The notes beneath the pieces are model-generated. The model saw only the letters and a program-made list of their open reading frames with translations, made no database searches and was not told the origin of the DNA. A program made the position numbers and the translations under genes. From positions 6,412,001 through 6,476,000 of the forward strand of contig NC_019738.1 in assembly GCF_000317515.1 (NCBI RefSeq): a stretch of DNA of 64,000 nucleotides, given 5' to 3'. This DNA comes from Allocoleopsis franciscana PCC 7113 (lineage in GTDB: Bacteria > Cyanobacteriota > Cyanobacteriia > Cyanobacteriales > Coleofasciculaceae). Shown in pieces: positions 16,681 to 25,440 of this stretch. Numbering within the stretch: position 1 is the first letter of the stretch; every line of letters begins with the position of its first letter.

Positions 16681-18231
16681 ATGCCTGCTGCTTCCCCAAC
16701 TTCCTTACCCCACAATCAATCTGCTTCCGGTTCAGAGACATCGGTATTTGATGTCATTGTCATTGGTTCTGGCATTGGGGGGCTGGTAACGGCAACTCAA
16801 CTAGCGGCAAAAGGTGCAAAGGTACTGGTACTGGAGCGCTACATCATTCCCGGTGGGAGTTCAGGTTACTTTGAGCGCGAGGGTTACCGCTTTGATGTTG
16901 GGGCATCGATGATTTTTGGCTTTGGGACGAAAGGTACAACCAATCTCTTAACCAGAGCACTTGACGCCGTGAAGGTCAGTCTGGACACAATTCCTGACCC
17001 GGTGCAAATTCATTATCATTTGCCTGGGGGATTAGATGTAAAAGTTCATCAAGACTATGAGAAGTTTTTGCAAGAACTAATCGCCTTCTTTCCCCATGAG
17101 CGGGAAGGCATTCGCAAATTTTACGACGAATGCTGGAAGGTTTTTAACTGCCTCAACGCAATGGAGTTGCTGTCTTTGGAAGAACCGGGCTATCTAACAC
17201 GGGTGTTTTTCCAGCATCCCCTCGCCTGTCTTGGTTTGGTGAAGTACTTACCCCAGAATGCGGGGGATATTGCCCGTCGGTATATCAAAGACCCCCAGTT
17301 ACTACAGTTTATTGATATGGAGTGTTACTGCTGGTCAGTGGTACCTGCGGATAAAACACCCATGATTAATGCGGGGATGGTGTTCTCTGACCGACATTAT
17401 GGGGGAATTAACTACCCGAAAGGTGGAGTGGGGCAAATCGCCATCAAACTGGTGGAAGGATTGGAACAAGCTGGAGGTCAGATTCAGTATAAAGCCAGGG
17501 TCACGAAAATTGTCACAGAAAAGGGAAAAGCGTCCGCAGTTCAACTGGCGGATGGGACAATTTACCAGGCTAAACGAATTGTTTCTAATGCCACCCGTTG
17601 GGATACCTTTGAGACGTTACTACCACCCGAAGAGATGCCAGTGGCAGAGAAGAAATGGCGTCAGCGGTATCAAAAGTCACCCAGTTTTTTGAGTTTGCAC
17701 TTGGGGGTTGAAGCGAACGTCTTGCCACCCGGTACGGAGTGTCATCATATTGTCCTGGAAGATTGGCAGAAAATGGAGGAGGCTGAAGGGACAATTTTTG
17801 TCTCGATTCCTACCCTACTTGACCCGAATTTAGCACCGACAGGCTATCACATTATCCATACATTTACGCCTAGTTGGATGGATGATTGGCAGGGACTTTC
17901 TGCTCAGGAATATGAACAGAAGAAGGAAGAAGCCGCAGGGCGAATGATTGACCGACTCGAAAAGATTTTTCCAGGTTTAGATGCCGGTTTAGACTACATG
18001 GAAGTAGGAACGGCTCGCAGTCATCGACGGTTTTTAGGGCGTGAGGATGGAACCTATGGCCCCATTCCCAAACAGAAGTTAATGGGGTTGTTGGGAATGC
18101 CATTTAATCGCACTTCAATTCCGGGCTTGTACTGTGTAGGGGATAGTACATTTCCAGGACAGGGGTTAAATGCAGTGGCATTTTCGGGGTTTGCTTGTGC
18201 TCATCGGATAGCGGTAGATTTGGGATTGTAG
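16681..18231 (+). CDS. crtH: Carotenoid (prolycopene) isomerase CrtH/CRTISO
   Basis: 516 aa FAD-dependent isomerase that converts poly-cis lycopene to all-trans lycopene in carotenoid synthesis, at the membrane. The dinucleotide-binding motif [14 protein letters not shown] (25-38) is followed by the CRTISO landmarks [26 protein letters not shown] (in parts), [20 protein letters not shown], and the C-terminal FAD motif [20 protein letters not shown]. These separate CrtH from phytoene desaturases of the CrtI type. Length is normal. ATG start after an AT-rich leader, no clear ribosome site. Isolated from other carotenoid genes. Confidence 0.95.
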   Translation: MPAASPTSLPHNQSASGSETSVFDVIVIGSGIGGLVTATQLAAKGAKVLVLERYIIPGGSSGYFEREGYRFDVGASMIFGFGTKGTTNLLTRALDAVKVSLDTIPDPVQIHYHLPGGLDVKVHQDYEKFLQELIAFFPHEREGIRKFYDECWKVFNCLNAMELLSLEEPGYLTRVFFQHPLACLGLVKYLPQNAGDIARRYIKDPQLLQFIDMECYCWSVVPADKTPMINAGMVFSDRHYGGINYPKGGVGQIAIKLVEGLEQAGGQIQYKARVTKIVTEKGKASAVQLADGTIYQAKRIVSNATRWDTFETLLPPEEMPVAEKKWRQRYQKSPSFLSLHLGVEANVLPPGTECHHIVLEDWQKMEEAEGTIFVSIPTLLDPNLAPTGYHIIHTFTPSWMDDWQGLSAQEYEQKKEEAAGRMIDRLEKIFPGLDAGLDYMEVGTARSHRRFLGREDGTYGPIPKQKLMGLLGMPFNRTSIPGLYCVGDSTFPGQGLNAVAFSGFACAHRIAVDLGL

Positions 18232-18573
18232 CTAGAGGGACAACAATATGTCTCAATCCGAACGGAATTTCTCTCAATCCCTTTCGGGCAAAGAGCCTTG
18301 GCTGGCTGTTCATTGAGCTATTCTTAATTGACGGCGATTCAGTGCTGTTTTCCAACTCAAAATTCAAAATTGATTCAGCTTAAAAGGCTGTTGAATTTTG
18401 ATTGAATAGAGTTTGGCGGCGACAGAATTTCTACAAATAGATCTGTTGTTTTAGCCCCAACTCTTGTTTGGCGTTGTTGGAAAAGAAAAATTGGAGATGA
18501 AAACGTTTAGTGTAGAAGTAGAGTAGTTCAAGCCTAATAACTGAAGAGAAGCCATCCATTAATTTAATTGGAT
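18232..18573. other. Convergent intergenic stretch
   Basis: 342 bp between the convergent ends of crtH and the 211-aa gene. AT-rich; no T-run hairpin stands out and no gene is seen. Confidence 0.4.
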
Positions 18574-19209
18574 TCAAAGTAATGGCTGTTCTGGTTCGTC
18601 GCTGGAATTTTGCAGTTGTAACAAAGCCGAATGGGCGACGGTTAAACTGAAGCGTGCCTGTTCCATGGGGGATAACTCTGTCCAATCTATAGGTTGAGCT
18701 ACACTAGGCTGAGTTTCAGGGGTTGACTCTGATTTCCCTCGCATGGCGTAAGCCAATGGACGAGCAAAAACCAATAAATCATCCTCTGCCCAGTTGGGTA
18801 ACAAGGGCTTAACACAGAGTACAAGCTGCTCTGCTAATGATAAGTTGGTCGAGAAAATTTGTTGTGCTTTGTGAGCGATCGCTTCTAACCATGCCTCTGG
18901 CATAAAAGCTGCAAACCGTTCGGACAAAGATTGACGCAAATTTTCCTCAACCACCCATTCAGGTGATGACCAGCATTGGTGCAACTGGTTGAATAAAGCT
19001 TGTGACGCTTGAGTAATGTCTTCTACCTCTTGCCATTGCTCAAGTAAGAACCCTCGTTCCAGTTCAGCGAAATAGGCTTCTGCCTCAGGTTCAGCTGGAT
19101 TCCAGGGATAAAAATCTTCCTCTGCCTGCAAGAGTGCCTCTAGTAGTTGTCCTTGTACGCTGTTCAAAGCATCCTCACAATTTTTGTATTGCATGGGTTG
19201 ACCTGACAT
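18574..19209 (-). CDS. Uncharacterised acidic helical protein, last gene of the PP2C/CHAT cluster
   Basis: 211 aa, acidic, Trp- and Glu-rich, predicted all-helical, with no signal peptide or membrane segment. I recognise no domain. A strong ribosome site (AGGAGGG, five bases before ATG) supports the start. Composition: repeated E-W/Q-W pairs (FLLEQWQEVEDITQASQALF, SPEWVVEENLRQSL), a Pro/Glu linker near 160-175, and an acidic tail (SSDEPEQPLL). It follows the CHAT-FHA gene and the 41-aa peptide on the same strand and is plausibly co-transcribed, so it is a candidate partner or substrate of the CHAT protease. That role is inference from position only. Confidence 0.6.
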   Translation of the reverse strand: MSGQPMQYKNCEDALNSVQGQLLEALLQAEEDFYPWNPAEPEAEAYFAELERGFLLEQWQEVEDITQASQALFNQLHQCWSSPEWVVEENLRQSLSERFAAFMPEAWLEAIAHKAQQIFSTNLSLAEQLVLCVKPLLPNWAEDDLLVFARPLAYAMRGKSESTPETQPSVAQPIDWTELSPMEQARFSLTVAHSALLQLQNSSDEPEQPLL

Positions 19210-19310
19210 AATGACCCTCCTGTCTGGGTAGGTAGATGAATCCTGGCATTGGATAGCTACATCAGCGCTCTAGAGAGTTCCGTAACATCTCATAAAATAC
19301 AAGATAGCGC

Positions 19311-19436
19311 TTACATTGTTTGCTGCGAAACAAACAATCTGTCGCTGCAATACCCTTCGCACTCTTCACCATCAGATGAAGTCGATGGCGTTACAGAGCC
19401 AGACTGACTCATATCTAAACGGCTGTCTAGTGCCAT
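19311..19436 (-). CDS. Putative 41-aa peptide downstream of the CHAT-FHA gene
   Basis: From ATG 19436 the frame gives a 41-aa acidic Ser-rich peptide, MALDSRLDMSQSGSVTPSTS followed by SDGEECEGYCSDRLFVSQQTM, with two Cys four apart. A longer in-frame version starts at TTG 19496 and overlaps the CHAT stop. Upstream of the ATG is AGGAGATA-GCT-TATCTCCT (19455-19437), a perfect 8-bp hairpin whose 5-prime arm is the Shine-Dalgarno, so translation could be occluded unless ribosomes arriving from the CHAT gene open it. I recognise no family. It may be a leader, a small substrate or chance; only position and ribosome site support it. Confidence 0.35.
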   Translation of the reverse strand: MALDSRLDMSQSGSVTPSTSSDGEECEGYCSDRLFVSQQTM

Positions 19437-19470
19437 AGGAGATAAGCTATCTCCTGACTGAAGCCCAGCT

Positions 19471-21165
19471 TTATTCCAAAGGATCAGACGCTTCAATCAC
19501 AAATTCCAGGGTTTGACCCTGACTACTGCCAAACTTTAACTGAATACCAGATTGCAATGGCACTTCCTGATGGTGGATTCTTTGCCAACCTCGAACGCCA
19601 TCACGTCCCCCTGAAACCTGATTCACCCCTGGGCTAACCTGATCAGGAGCTAAAATGAATGTGCCGTAGCGAGAGAAATCACGTAAAAAGTAAGTGGGAC
19701 GAGCTTCACTCCCATGAAAATCATCGCGGCAGATAATTTCGGCATGATTTTGGCTGACCCACTGTTCCTGAATGAATAAATCATTCTCTTGGCGGCGTCC
19801 GACTCGCATCAATCCACCCCGAATTCGCCAAACCTGAGCAGTTGAGCCGAGAGAGCGTAAATAAGCCACAGGCGCTGGAGTTCCCACCCAACTGGGTGTC
19901 ATCGGGGGGAGTTCGGTGATGCCTTCTTCAATGGGTTTAATTAATTCACCCTCAAATTGAGGATGCATATAAAGCACCGGTAAACTCCAGGCGGGTTGAT
20001 TGAACTTGTAAATCGTCAACAATTGCTGCCTTGCCACCGCTACAGCCTGGTCAATGGGCATCCGAGTGGCGAGGGCTTGGGCCAGAGTTTGAATAAATGT
20101 TAAGGCTTCTTGGTCAGCGATCGAATCACGCATTCCTAAAACCGCCGGAACGCCGTGATGGATGAGGACTTCCGCTAAGCTACTGCGTGGAATTGTTTGG
20201 GAACCTACTTGGTCGGGTTGGGCACCCCAACAGGCATTGAAGACCGCCAATGTGACCTCGGTGCGAACCAAAACTTGAGCCAGTTCTGTACCGTTGATCA
20301 CAGCATCTGAGCGCAAAAATAGCAAACCCCCATCCGGCCCCGGTTCACCATGACCGGCATAAAACAAAATATTAAAGGCACCCTTTTCCAATGCATCGAT
20401 CAATTCTGCGGGTGTGGGCTGTAACAACGTTTCCACATTACAAGCAACGGGGACAACAAATTTTTCGCTGCTGGGATTGGGTTGTCCGCAGGCTTTGAGA
20501 ACATTCACCAAAGCAGCCGCTTCTTGTTCAAGCTGCAAACCCGTCGTTGAGCGGCTGAGTCTTTGCACATCCTGCCCCAGAACCAGCAAAATATTTAAGG
20601 CTTGGTTGTTGCGGGTAAAGGGCTTGAGCAAGTCAACATCGCTGGTTGTGCGGCTAAATAACAATTGTTGAGACAGAGAAATGGCCTGTTTCCCAGCCAT
20701 CGGTTGCATGATTTCCCACGGTAGGGGGATGAAATCTGGGTCACGAATTTCCAATCGTAAACGCAGGGGTTTGTTTTGCCCAATGGCAATGCCTTGACTT
20801 TGAGCTAGTGTGTTGCGAATCGGCCCTTCAAACAGCCACGCCCACAAGTCAATCCCTAAACGCTGCATCAGACGACTACTGTAGCTGGTGGTTTGTCCAG
20901 CCGCGCCGATGTCGCTATCGGGGGGCAGCGTTCGGGCGGACTGACTAGCATGATGAATCAGAGGGACGTGGGGCAGACCCCGTAAAGAAAACATCTCTTG
21001 CCACGCCAGCCAAGTCTGAGTCATGACTGGAGACCATGTTGTCTGATGAAGCACATAGCCACCAGGATAGGGCGCGTTGAGTACCCAGATGGCAAAGTTT
21101 TCATCTCCAGCCGTTGACAGACGAGCGATCGCTAAACTGAGCAGCGGATTTTCGTTTCCAGACAT
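19471..21165 (-). CDS. CHAT-domain protease fused to an FHA domain
   Basis: 564 aa, soluble. Residues about 130-400 form a CHAT (caspase HetF-associated with TPRs) peptidase with both catalytic residues visible: His272 in NILFYAGHGEPGPDGG and Cys312 in LAVFNACWGAQ; WEIMQP and the ending AVLGMRDSI are also family-typical. Residues about 440-560 form a forkhead-associated domain (LMRVGRRQENDLFI ... WVSQNHAEI ... FLRDFSRYGTFI), a phosphothreonine reader. Residues 1-120 are unassigned. CHAT proteases act in cyanobacterial differentiation (HetF) and in defence (type III-E CRISPR TPR-CHAT, gasdermin systems). Here no CRISPR, TPR or gasdermin gene is adjacent; the neighbour is a PP2C phosphatase 153 bp upstream. 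A phospho-controlled protease is the natural reading (inference). Confidence 0.85.
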   Translation of the reverse strand: MSGNENPLLSLAIARLSTAGDENFAIWVLNAPYPGGYVLHQTTWSPVMTQTWLAWQEMFSLRGLPHVPLIHHASQSARTLPPDSDIGAAGQTTSYSSRLMQRLGIDLWAWLFEGPIRNTLAQSQGIAIGQNKPLRLRLEIRDPDFIPLPWEIMQPMAGKQAISLSQQLLFSRTTSDVDLLKPFTRNNQALNILLVLGQDVQRLSRSTTGLQLEQEAAALVNVLKACGQPNPSSEKFVVPVACNVETLLQPTPAELIDALEKGAFNILFYAGHGEPGPDGGLLFLRSDAVINGTELAQVLVRTEVTLAVFNACWGAQPDQVGSQTIPRSSLAEVLIHHGVPAVLGMRDSIADQEALTFIQTLAQALATRMPIDQAVAVARQQLLTIYKFNQPAWSLPVLYMHPQFEGELIKPIEEGITELPPMTPSWVGTPAPVAYLRSLGSTAQVWRIRGGLMRVGRRQENDLFIQEQWVSQNHAEIICRDDFHGSEARPTYFLRDFSRYGTFILAPDQVSPGVNQVSGGRDGVRGWQRIHHQEVPLQSGIQLKFGSSQGQTLEFVIEASDPLE

Positions 21166-21317
21166 TAAAAGGCCACACGAACAGCGGCTGTATAGGTTTT
21201 TCTTTCAGTCTACCGAGTTCTTTGGCTCTGTTTACCCTAATAGTATTTTTCGGGGATGAAGAGTTGAAAGTTGAACTCATAAAATTGCCTCCCTGTCAAC
21301 TTTCGACTTGCGCGGTT

Positions 21318-23759
21318 TTAGGGAGATGGAATCGCTCTGGGTACTGGGGTCGAGGTGGGGGGAGAGGCAGAGGGAGACACACATTCACTGGTTAAGGTGA
21401 AATTTGGGTTAATCTGGGGCAGAACCTCCGCTTCTTTCAACCAACCTCGGTCTCCCGACTTGACAAGAGGATAAGGCAAGGTCGTTGGCTGAGGGTTGAC
21501 GGCTCCAGGAGTTTGACCTGCTGGGCTTTGAGGAGGTTCAGCCGCAGGCTGAGCTGGCTTTAGAGGTTGAGATTCAGCGTTACGGGTGCCCGGTGAGCAA
21601 ACCCTCAACTCTACCCAGCTATTTTGTTGTGGATCGGGTGATTTGTTAATAATTTGCAAAATGCTACCTGTGGGGACAACACCAAAGGGGGTTTGGTTTT
21701 GGGGTGGCAAGCCGCGTCGCAGCAACAAGGGAACATTCTGCGGCTGGGAGTTCGTTGCGCTAGAATTCATGACTTGAATCACCGCTCCTGGCTCTAACGA
21801 TAAAATCTCTGCGGGTGAAGCCGTTGGATCGTCTGCACTGGTAGTGGCGGGCGATGGGTTAGTCGCAGTCGATGCGTCAGGGGGACTGGTATTAGACGCC
21901 ATTTGCTTCATTAGGGGGTCAACGGATTCACTCACGCCTGGAATTAAAAAGTAAGAGAGTACACTCCCCAGCCCCAGTAGGCAAATAATACCAAGCAACA
22001 GTCCCCAAGGACGCCGAGCTGTACCTTTGGTCGCCAGGGGTTGCGTTTTCATCTGGGAAGGAGCGCTTGTCGCCAGCAGGGTTCCTCCGACGGGTGAAGA
22101 GGCAGGAACCTTCATCTGTGACGCAGAAAGTTGTGCCGGGGGTGTCTCCTTTGAGGGATTCACTGTGCAGTAGAGCAAAGCAATGGTGGCATTATCATGT
22201 CCATTTTGGCTATTGGCAATCTCAATCAGTCGTGTTCCCGCCGTGGGCAAATCAATTCGACCGTCGAGAATGGGTAGAATTTCGGTTTGCCAGTATTGCT
22301 CCACTCGGTCATAGTCACTCAGTCCATCCGAACACAGCAGAAACACACAATCCTCATCCAAGACAAAGCGCTGTACCGTTGGATGCAGGGTGGCGGAGGG
22401 AGCCATGCCCAAGGCTTGAACCAGAGAGCCTGCCGTTGGTTGCTGTACAGCATTCCGATACAGTGCGTAGCCAAGTCGCACTTCTCTGGATGCCAAATCG
22501 TCATCCAAAGTCACTTGGTGGCAGTTATGGCGAGTTACCCAGTAGACTCGGCTATCCCCAACATGGGTGATGTACATTTCATGAGCAGAAGTGCGAGCCA
22601 TGACTAATGTTGTCCCCATCCGTTGCCGATCAGAGCGGCGTTCGCTGTCGTTTTGTTGGCTAATGATGTCATTAGCGGCACAGGTGGCTTGTTCTAATTC
22701 CAGCGTCAGGGTTGAGGGGTTCCAATTATCGGGGTCGTTAGGGAGTTGTTCAACTTGTTCCCGAAGTGTATCGATGGCTAAATTTGAGGCAACTTCACCG
22801 CCTTCATGCCCGCCAATGCCATCACAAACGATTGCCAAAGCACTGGCACCGTTGGCGGGTTTGATCAACTGCCCATTGGGCGGATAGCAGGCATCTTCGT
22901 TATGGGAACGACTGGGGCCGGAATCTGTGCGAGTGAAGATTTGATAGGTGCGAGTCTGCGATCGCCCACAATTTTTCAGCCCCTGATCGAGCAGCGCCAC
23001 GAGTTGCTCCGAGGTGCGAATCTGTCCATCCCGTAGTTGAGTACATAGCTGTTTTAAAAACTCTGCAATCGTCGGTGCTGCGCCTGCAATCCATTGTGAC
23101 CACAACTGACCTAACTGTTGCAGCGTCGGTGCTGACTTCGGATCAAGTTGCAACTCTAACAATCGGACGACAGACCCTTCTACCCGCAGCAGCGTTGGCG
23201 AGAGCAGCGTCGAAGCCACCCCTTCACTATTCAAAGGTTGCCAGAGCATGGCTAACTGCCAAAGCCAGTTTAACTGACGCATCGCGGGAGCCTTTTCCCA
23301 CACACTAGTTAGTTCGGGTAAGAGTTGCCCTTCAACTGGAGGTGCTGCCTTTTCCTTGCGACTGCTCTGTCCAGAGACATAGCTGTAGATAGGGGCATCT
23401 TCCAGGAGCCATATTTCTGAGCGAGTACGCCCTTCCAAGGGTATCAAACGCCCATAAAGTTGGGGAACATGTAAGCTATAGGGTGCCAGCCTCAAATAGG
23501 GTGTTAGGTTCCCAGGAATATCCAAGGGAGTCTCTGGAGGTCTTCCCGGTTGAGTGTCTAAAAGAACGCGTGCGTGTATTAGTAAATAGCGACCTGCGAT
23601 TGTATCTCCAGGTTGAAAACCCTCGATTCCCTGACCGATTGCCCACAAGTAACGTCTCAACAGCGGCGTGCGACATTGCTGGCAGAACTTATTACTCTGA
23701 GGGTTGGGAGCCTGACAGCGAATGTTAGAACAGTGGATCGTTGCCGCCGGATTTTCCAT
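21318..23759 (-). CDS. Zinc-ribbon / pseudokinase-like / PP2C phosphatase membrane protein
   Basis: 813 aa. Order: a zinc ribbon (C10, C15, C26, C29); residues about 45-265 resembling a degraded Ser/Thr kinase (GDTIAGRYLL start, helical C-lobe, but no VAIK, HRD or DFG); a complete PP2C phosphatase about 275-535 with metal-binding Asp residues D289 (SHNEDA), D313 (CDGIGGHEGGEVAS), D478 (CSDGLSDY) and D522 (GHDNAT); a transmembrane helix 585-607; then a Pro/Ser/Thr-rich outer part with SH3-like segments. PP2C enzymes remove phosphate from Ser/Thr; the topology puts the phosphatase in the cytoplasm and the tail outside. Together with the FHA-CHAT gene this suggests a phospho-signalling pair. No kinase gene lies nearby. 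ATG start. Confidence 0.85.
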   Translation of the reverse strand: MENPAATIHCSNIRCQAPNPQSNKFCQQCRTPLLRRYLWAIGQGIEGFQPGDTIAGRYLLIHARVLLDTQPGRPPETPLDIPGNLTPYLRLAPYSLHVPQLYGRLIPLEGRTRSEIWLLEDAPIYSYVSGQSSRKEKAAPPVEGQLLPELTSVWEKAPAMRQLNWLWQLAMLWQPLNSEGVASTLLSPTLLRVEGSVVRLLELQLDPKSAPTLQQLGQLWSQWIAGAAPTIAEFLKQLCTQLRDGQIRTSEQLVALLDQGLKNCGRSQTRTYQIFTRTDSGPSRSHNEDACYPPNGQLIKPANGASALAIVCDGIGGHEGGEVASNLAIDTLREQVEQLPNDPDNWNPSTLTLELEQATCAANDIISQQNDSERRSDRQRMGTTLVMARTSAHEMYITHVGDSRVYWVTRHNCHQVTLDDDLASREVRLGYALYRNAVQQPTAGSLVQALGMAPSATLHPTVQRFVLDEDCVFLLCSDGLSDYDRVEQYWQTEILPILDGRIDLPTAGTRLIEIANSQNGHDNATIALLYCTVNPSKETPPAQLSASQMKVPASSPVGGTLLATSAPSQMKTQPLATKGTARRPWGLLLGIICLLGLGSVLSYFLIPGVSESVDPLMKQMASNTSPPDASTATNPSPATTSADDPTASPAEILSLEPGAVIQVMNSSATNSQPQNVPLLLRRGLPPQNQTPFGVVPTGSILQIINKSPDPQQNSWVELRVCSPGTRNAESQPLKPAQPAAEPPQSPAGQTPGAVNPQPTTLPYPLVKSGDRGWLKEAEVLPQINPNFTLTSECVSPSASPPTSTPVPRAIPSP

Positions 23760-23956
23760 GAAAATTCTTCGCTACGTTCAGCCGATGATGATTTGGCTAC
23801 AAGCCTTACTTCTCAAAGCCGGAAGTATGCCTCCGCCTGTAGGAAGTGTCTTGTGCAAGCGTATTGTATTGATTACCGATTGTAGCGTCTGGCTCTAGCG
23901 TGAGTTTATAGGCTTGCGCTCGATTCTTCCCTAGGGCATACAATCTGGCATTGATG

Positions 23957-24187
23957 CTAATAATTGTCCAGGCTACCACTGTCCCTCATCAGGTGAGGCC
24001 AGATCAGCAAAAAAAATGTCCACCAAAGTAAAATTGGCAGGGCAACGAGGATGGTGACCCAAACCGTTTTTACCAAAGCCCAACTACTAGCGATGATCAT
24101 TGTTCCGGTCAGCAGAATTGACCAAGGCTGACACCACCAGGGTTTATAACTCCAAGGGTCTGAAGGCTTTTGCTTTTGTTTAGACAA
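23957..24187 (-). CDS. Small membrane protein (DUF6737-like)
   Basis: 76 aa, two transmembrane helices (about 23-43 and 44-66) after a hydrophilic start containing the motif WSYKPWWCQPWSILLTG. Similar small proteins occur in most cyanobacteria (I recall them as DUF6737, from memory). The frame starts at TTG; no ATG precedes the first helix. It is on the same strand as the PP2C gene, 197 bp upstream, and could be the first gene of that transcript, but the spacing is loose. Function unknown. Confidence 0.6.
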   Translation of the reverse strand: MSKQKQKPSDPWSYKPWWCQPWSILLTGTMIIASSWALVKTVWVTILVALPILLWWTFFLLIWPHLMRDSGSLDNY

Positions 24188-24424
24188 GATTGGACAACCC
24201 GTTGCCGTTTGACATAGTACAGCCGCTCATTCTAACAATGATAGCGGTTGAAGGTAAAGGCACTAGCAGCTAGGGGTTGACTTAGTTTTAGGAACTGTTG
24301 CTGAGGTTTGGAGATTAGATACAGTTTATTGCTTAATACTCTGGATGTTGTTTTGGGGTGTTACCGACTGAATCTTTGGGTTCACCCAATTTAATCCGTT
24401 AACTTTTTCCCATCACCCATTACC

Positions 24425-24739
24425 ATGCCCGAACCTGAGTCCCAACCTGCTCCTGATCCATCCCATGAGCCAACCTTTGCTGATCTCAACACGCCAGCTA
24501 CCGTAGAGATCAAAGACTTGATTGCCAAACTTCAACAATCTCACGACTTGCAGTACAAACTGATCAATATGGAAACTTGGGCATTGGCGGCAACGATGGA
24601 TAATTTTTTGCCCGGTTTTTGGAGTCGCTTCTTAGCCAATCGTCGCAAGGCACTTCAGCAGTTTTTGCAACGGAAGCGAACGGATAACTCCAAAAAAATA
24701 GAGGTGCCTGAATCATCTTCCTCTGGTGAACCCAAATGA
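24425..24739 (+). CDS. Hypothetical small soluble protein
   Basis: 104 aa. A Pro-rich acidic N-terminus (MPEPESQPAPDPSHEPTFAD) precedes a helical core (VEIKDLIAKLQQSHDLQYKL ... METWALAATMDNFLPGFWSRFLANRRKALQQFLQRKR) and a charged tail. The pattern of short helices with a basic patch could bind membrane or nucleic acid, but I do not recognise the family. ATG start without a clear ribosome site. Stand-alone. Confidence 0.5.
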   Translation: MPEPESQPAPDPSHEPTFADLNTPATVEIKDLIAKLQQSHDLQYKLINMETWALAATMDNFLPGFWSRFLANRRKALQQFLQRKRTDNSKKIEVPESSSSGEPK

Positions 24740-25016
24740 CAGACAGGAAGAGCGTACAGGCTAGATGGAGTCAGGTTTTGAGGTAATGGCAAAAAAATCA
24801 GACATTAACTTCAATCCCTAATTAATTTATGACCTCCCTACTCCTGGTTTATAGAAACGCAGAAAGTTGGCGTCGAATCTATAAAAAAAGCGATCGCGTG
24901 TAGATACAGCGTTTCATCTCATCTTGTCAATCCCTTATTAGTCAGAATCACTTCATCAATAAGACCGCCCTATTGGATTAAATAAACGCCAATTACCACC
25001 CTAGAAAGAGGAGTTC

Positions 25017-25088
25017 ATGAGCTTTTCTTTCTTAACATTAATTTGGAATTATCAATCGTTAAAAACTTTAGGAGTTTTTTATGAATAA
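25017..25088 (+). CDS. Putative 23-aa upstream ORF coupled to the next gene
   Basis: ATG 25017 with GAGGAG five bases before it; the 23 codons begin MSFSFLTLIWNYQSLK and end at TAA 25086-25088, five bases beyond the ATG (25081) of the 116-aa gene. The ribosome site of that gene (AGGAG) lies inside this uORF. The overlap suggests translational coupling or start-site competition. The peptide is hydrophobic and unrecognised; it could be chance. Confidence 0.3.
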   Translation: MSFSFLTLIWNYQSLKTLGVFYE

Positions 25089-25431
25089 GCAAGAAAAAAT
25101 CAAAATCAATACTCCTGACGAGCGGACGGCTCAAGTTACTCAAGATATAGGACTTTCTCCCGATAAGCCAGAAAGACCTGACAGCAATGATGCGGTCAAT
25201 CCTGGCGATAAAATAGACCCATCCGCTCAAACGATTGAAGAAAAAGCAGAGCAAGTCGCCGTTGATGCCCCTGACATCACTGGCGACCATATTAAGGTTC
25301 CGACCTACTTTGTGGTTGATGAACCTGAAGGGGAGCAAAAGGCGCTACACCACGTTAAGGATGCGGAAGAGATTTCTGATGTGATTCGCCAAGCCCGCAC
25401 CGACGAAGAAGGGAATCGTAATTGGCGATAA
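25081..25431 (+). CDS. Hypothetical hydrophilic protein
   Basis: 116 aa, strongly hydrophilic and acidic, no signal or membrane segment. The first 60 residues are Asp/Pro/Lys-rich and probably disordered; the second half has one more ordered stretch (DHIKVPTYFVVDEPEGEQKALHHVKDAEEISDVIRQA). Ribosome site AGGAG seven bases before ATG 25081. The stop at 25431 is only nine bases from the stop of ndhM on the other strand. I recognise no family; composition resembles stress-type hydrophilic proteins, which is weak evidence. Confidence 0.55.
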   Translation: MNKQEKIKINTPDERTAQVTQDIGLSPDKPERPDSNDAVNPGDKIDPSAQTIEEKAEQVAVDAPDITGDHIKVPTYFVVDEPEGEQKALHHVKDAEEISDVIRQARTDEEGNRNWR

Positions 25432-25440
25432 CTAGCTCAA

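Noticed and set aside
16517-16741. 74-codon minus-strand frame before crtH
   Set aside because: It overlaps the start of crtH on the other strand and has no support of its own.
19471-21165. Type III-E CRISPR (Craspase) protease
   Set aside because: The protein has a CHAT domain but no TPR array, and no gRAMP, Csx30-like or CRISPR element lies nearby.
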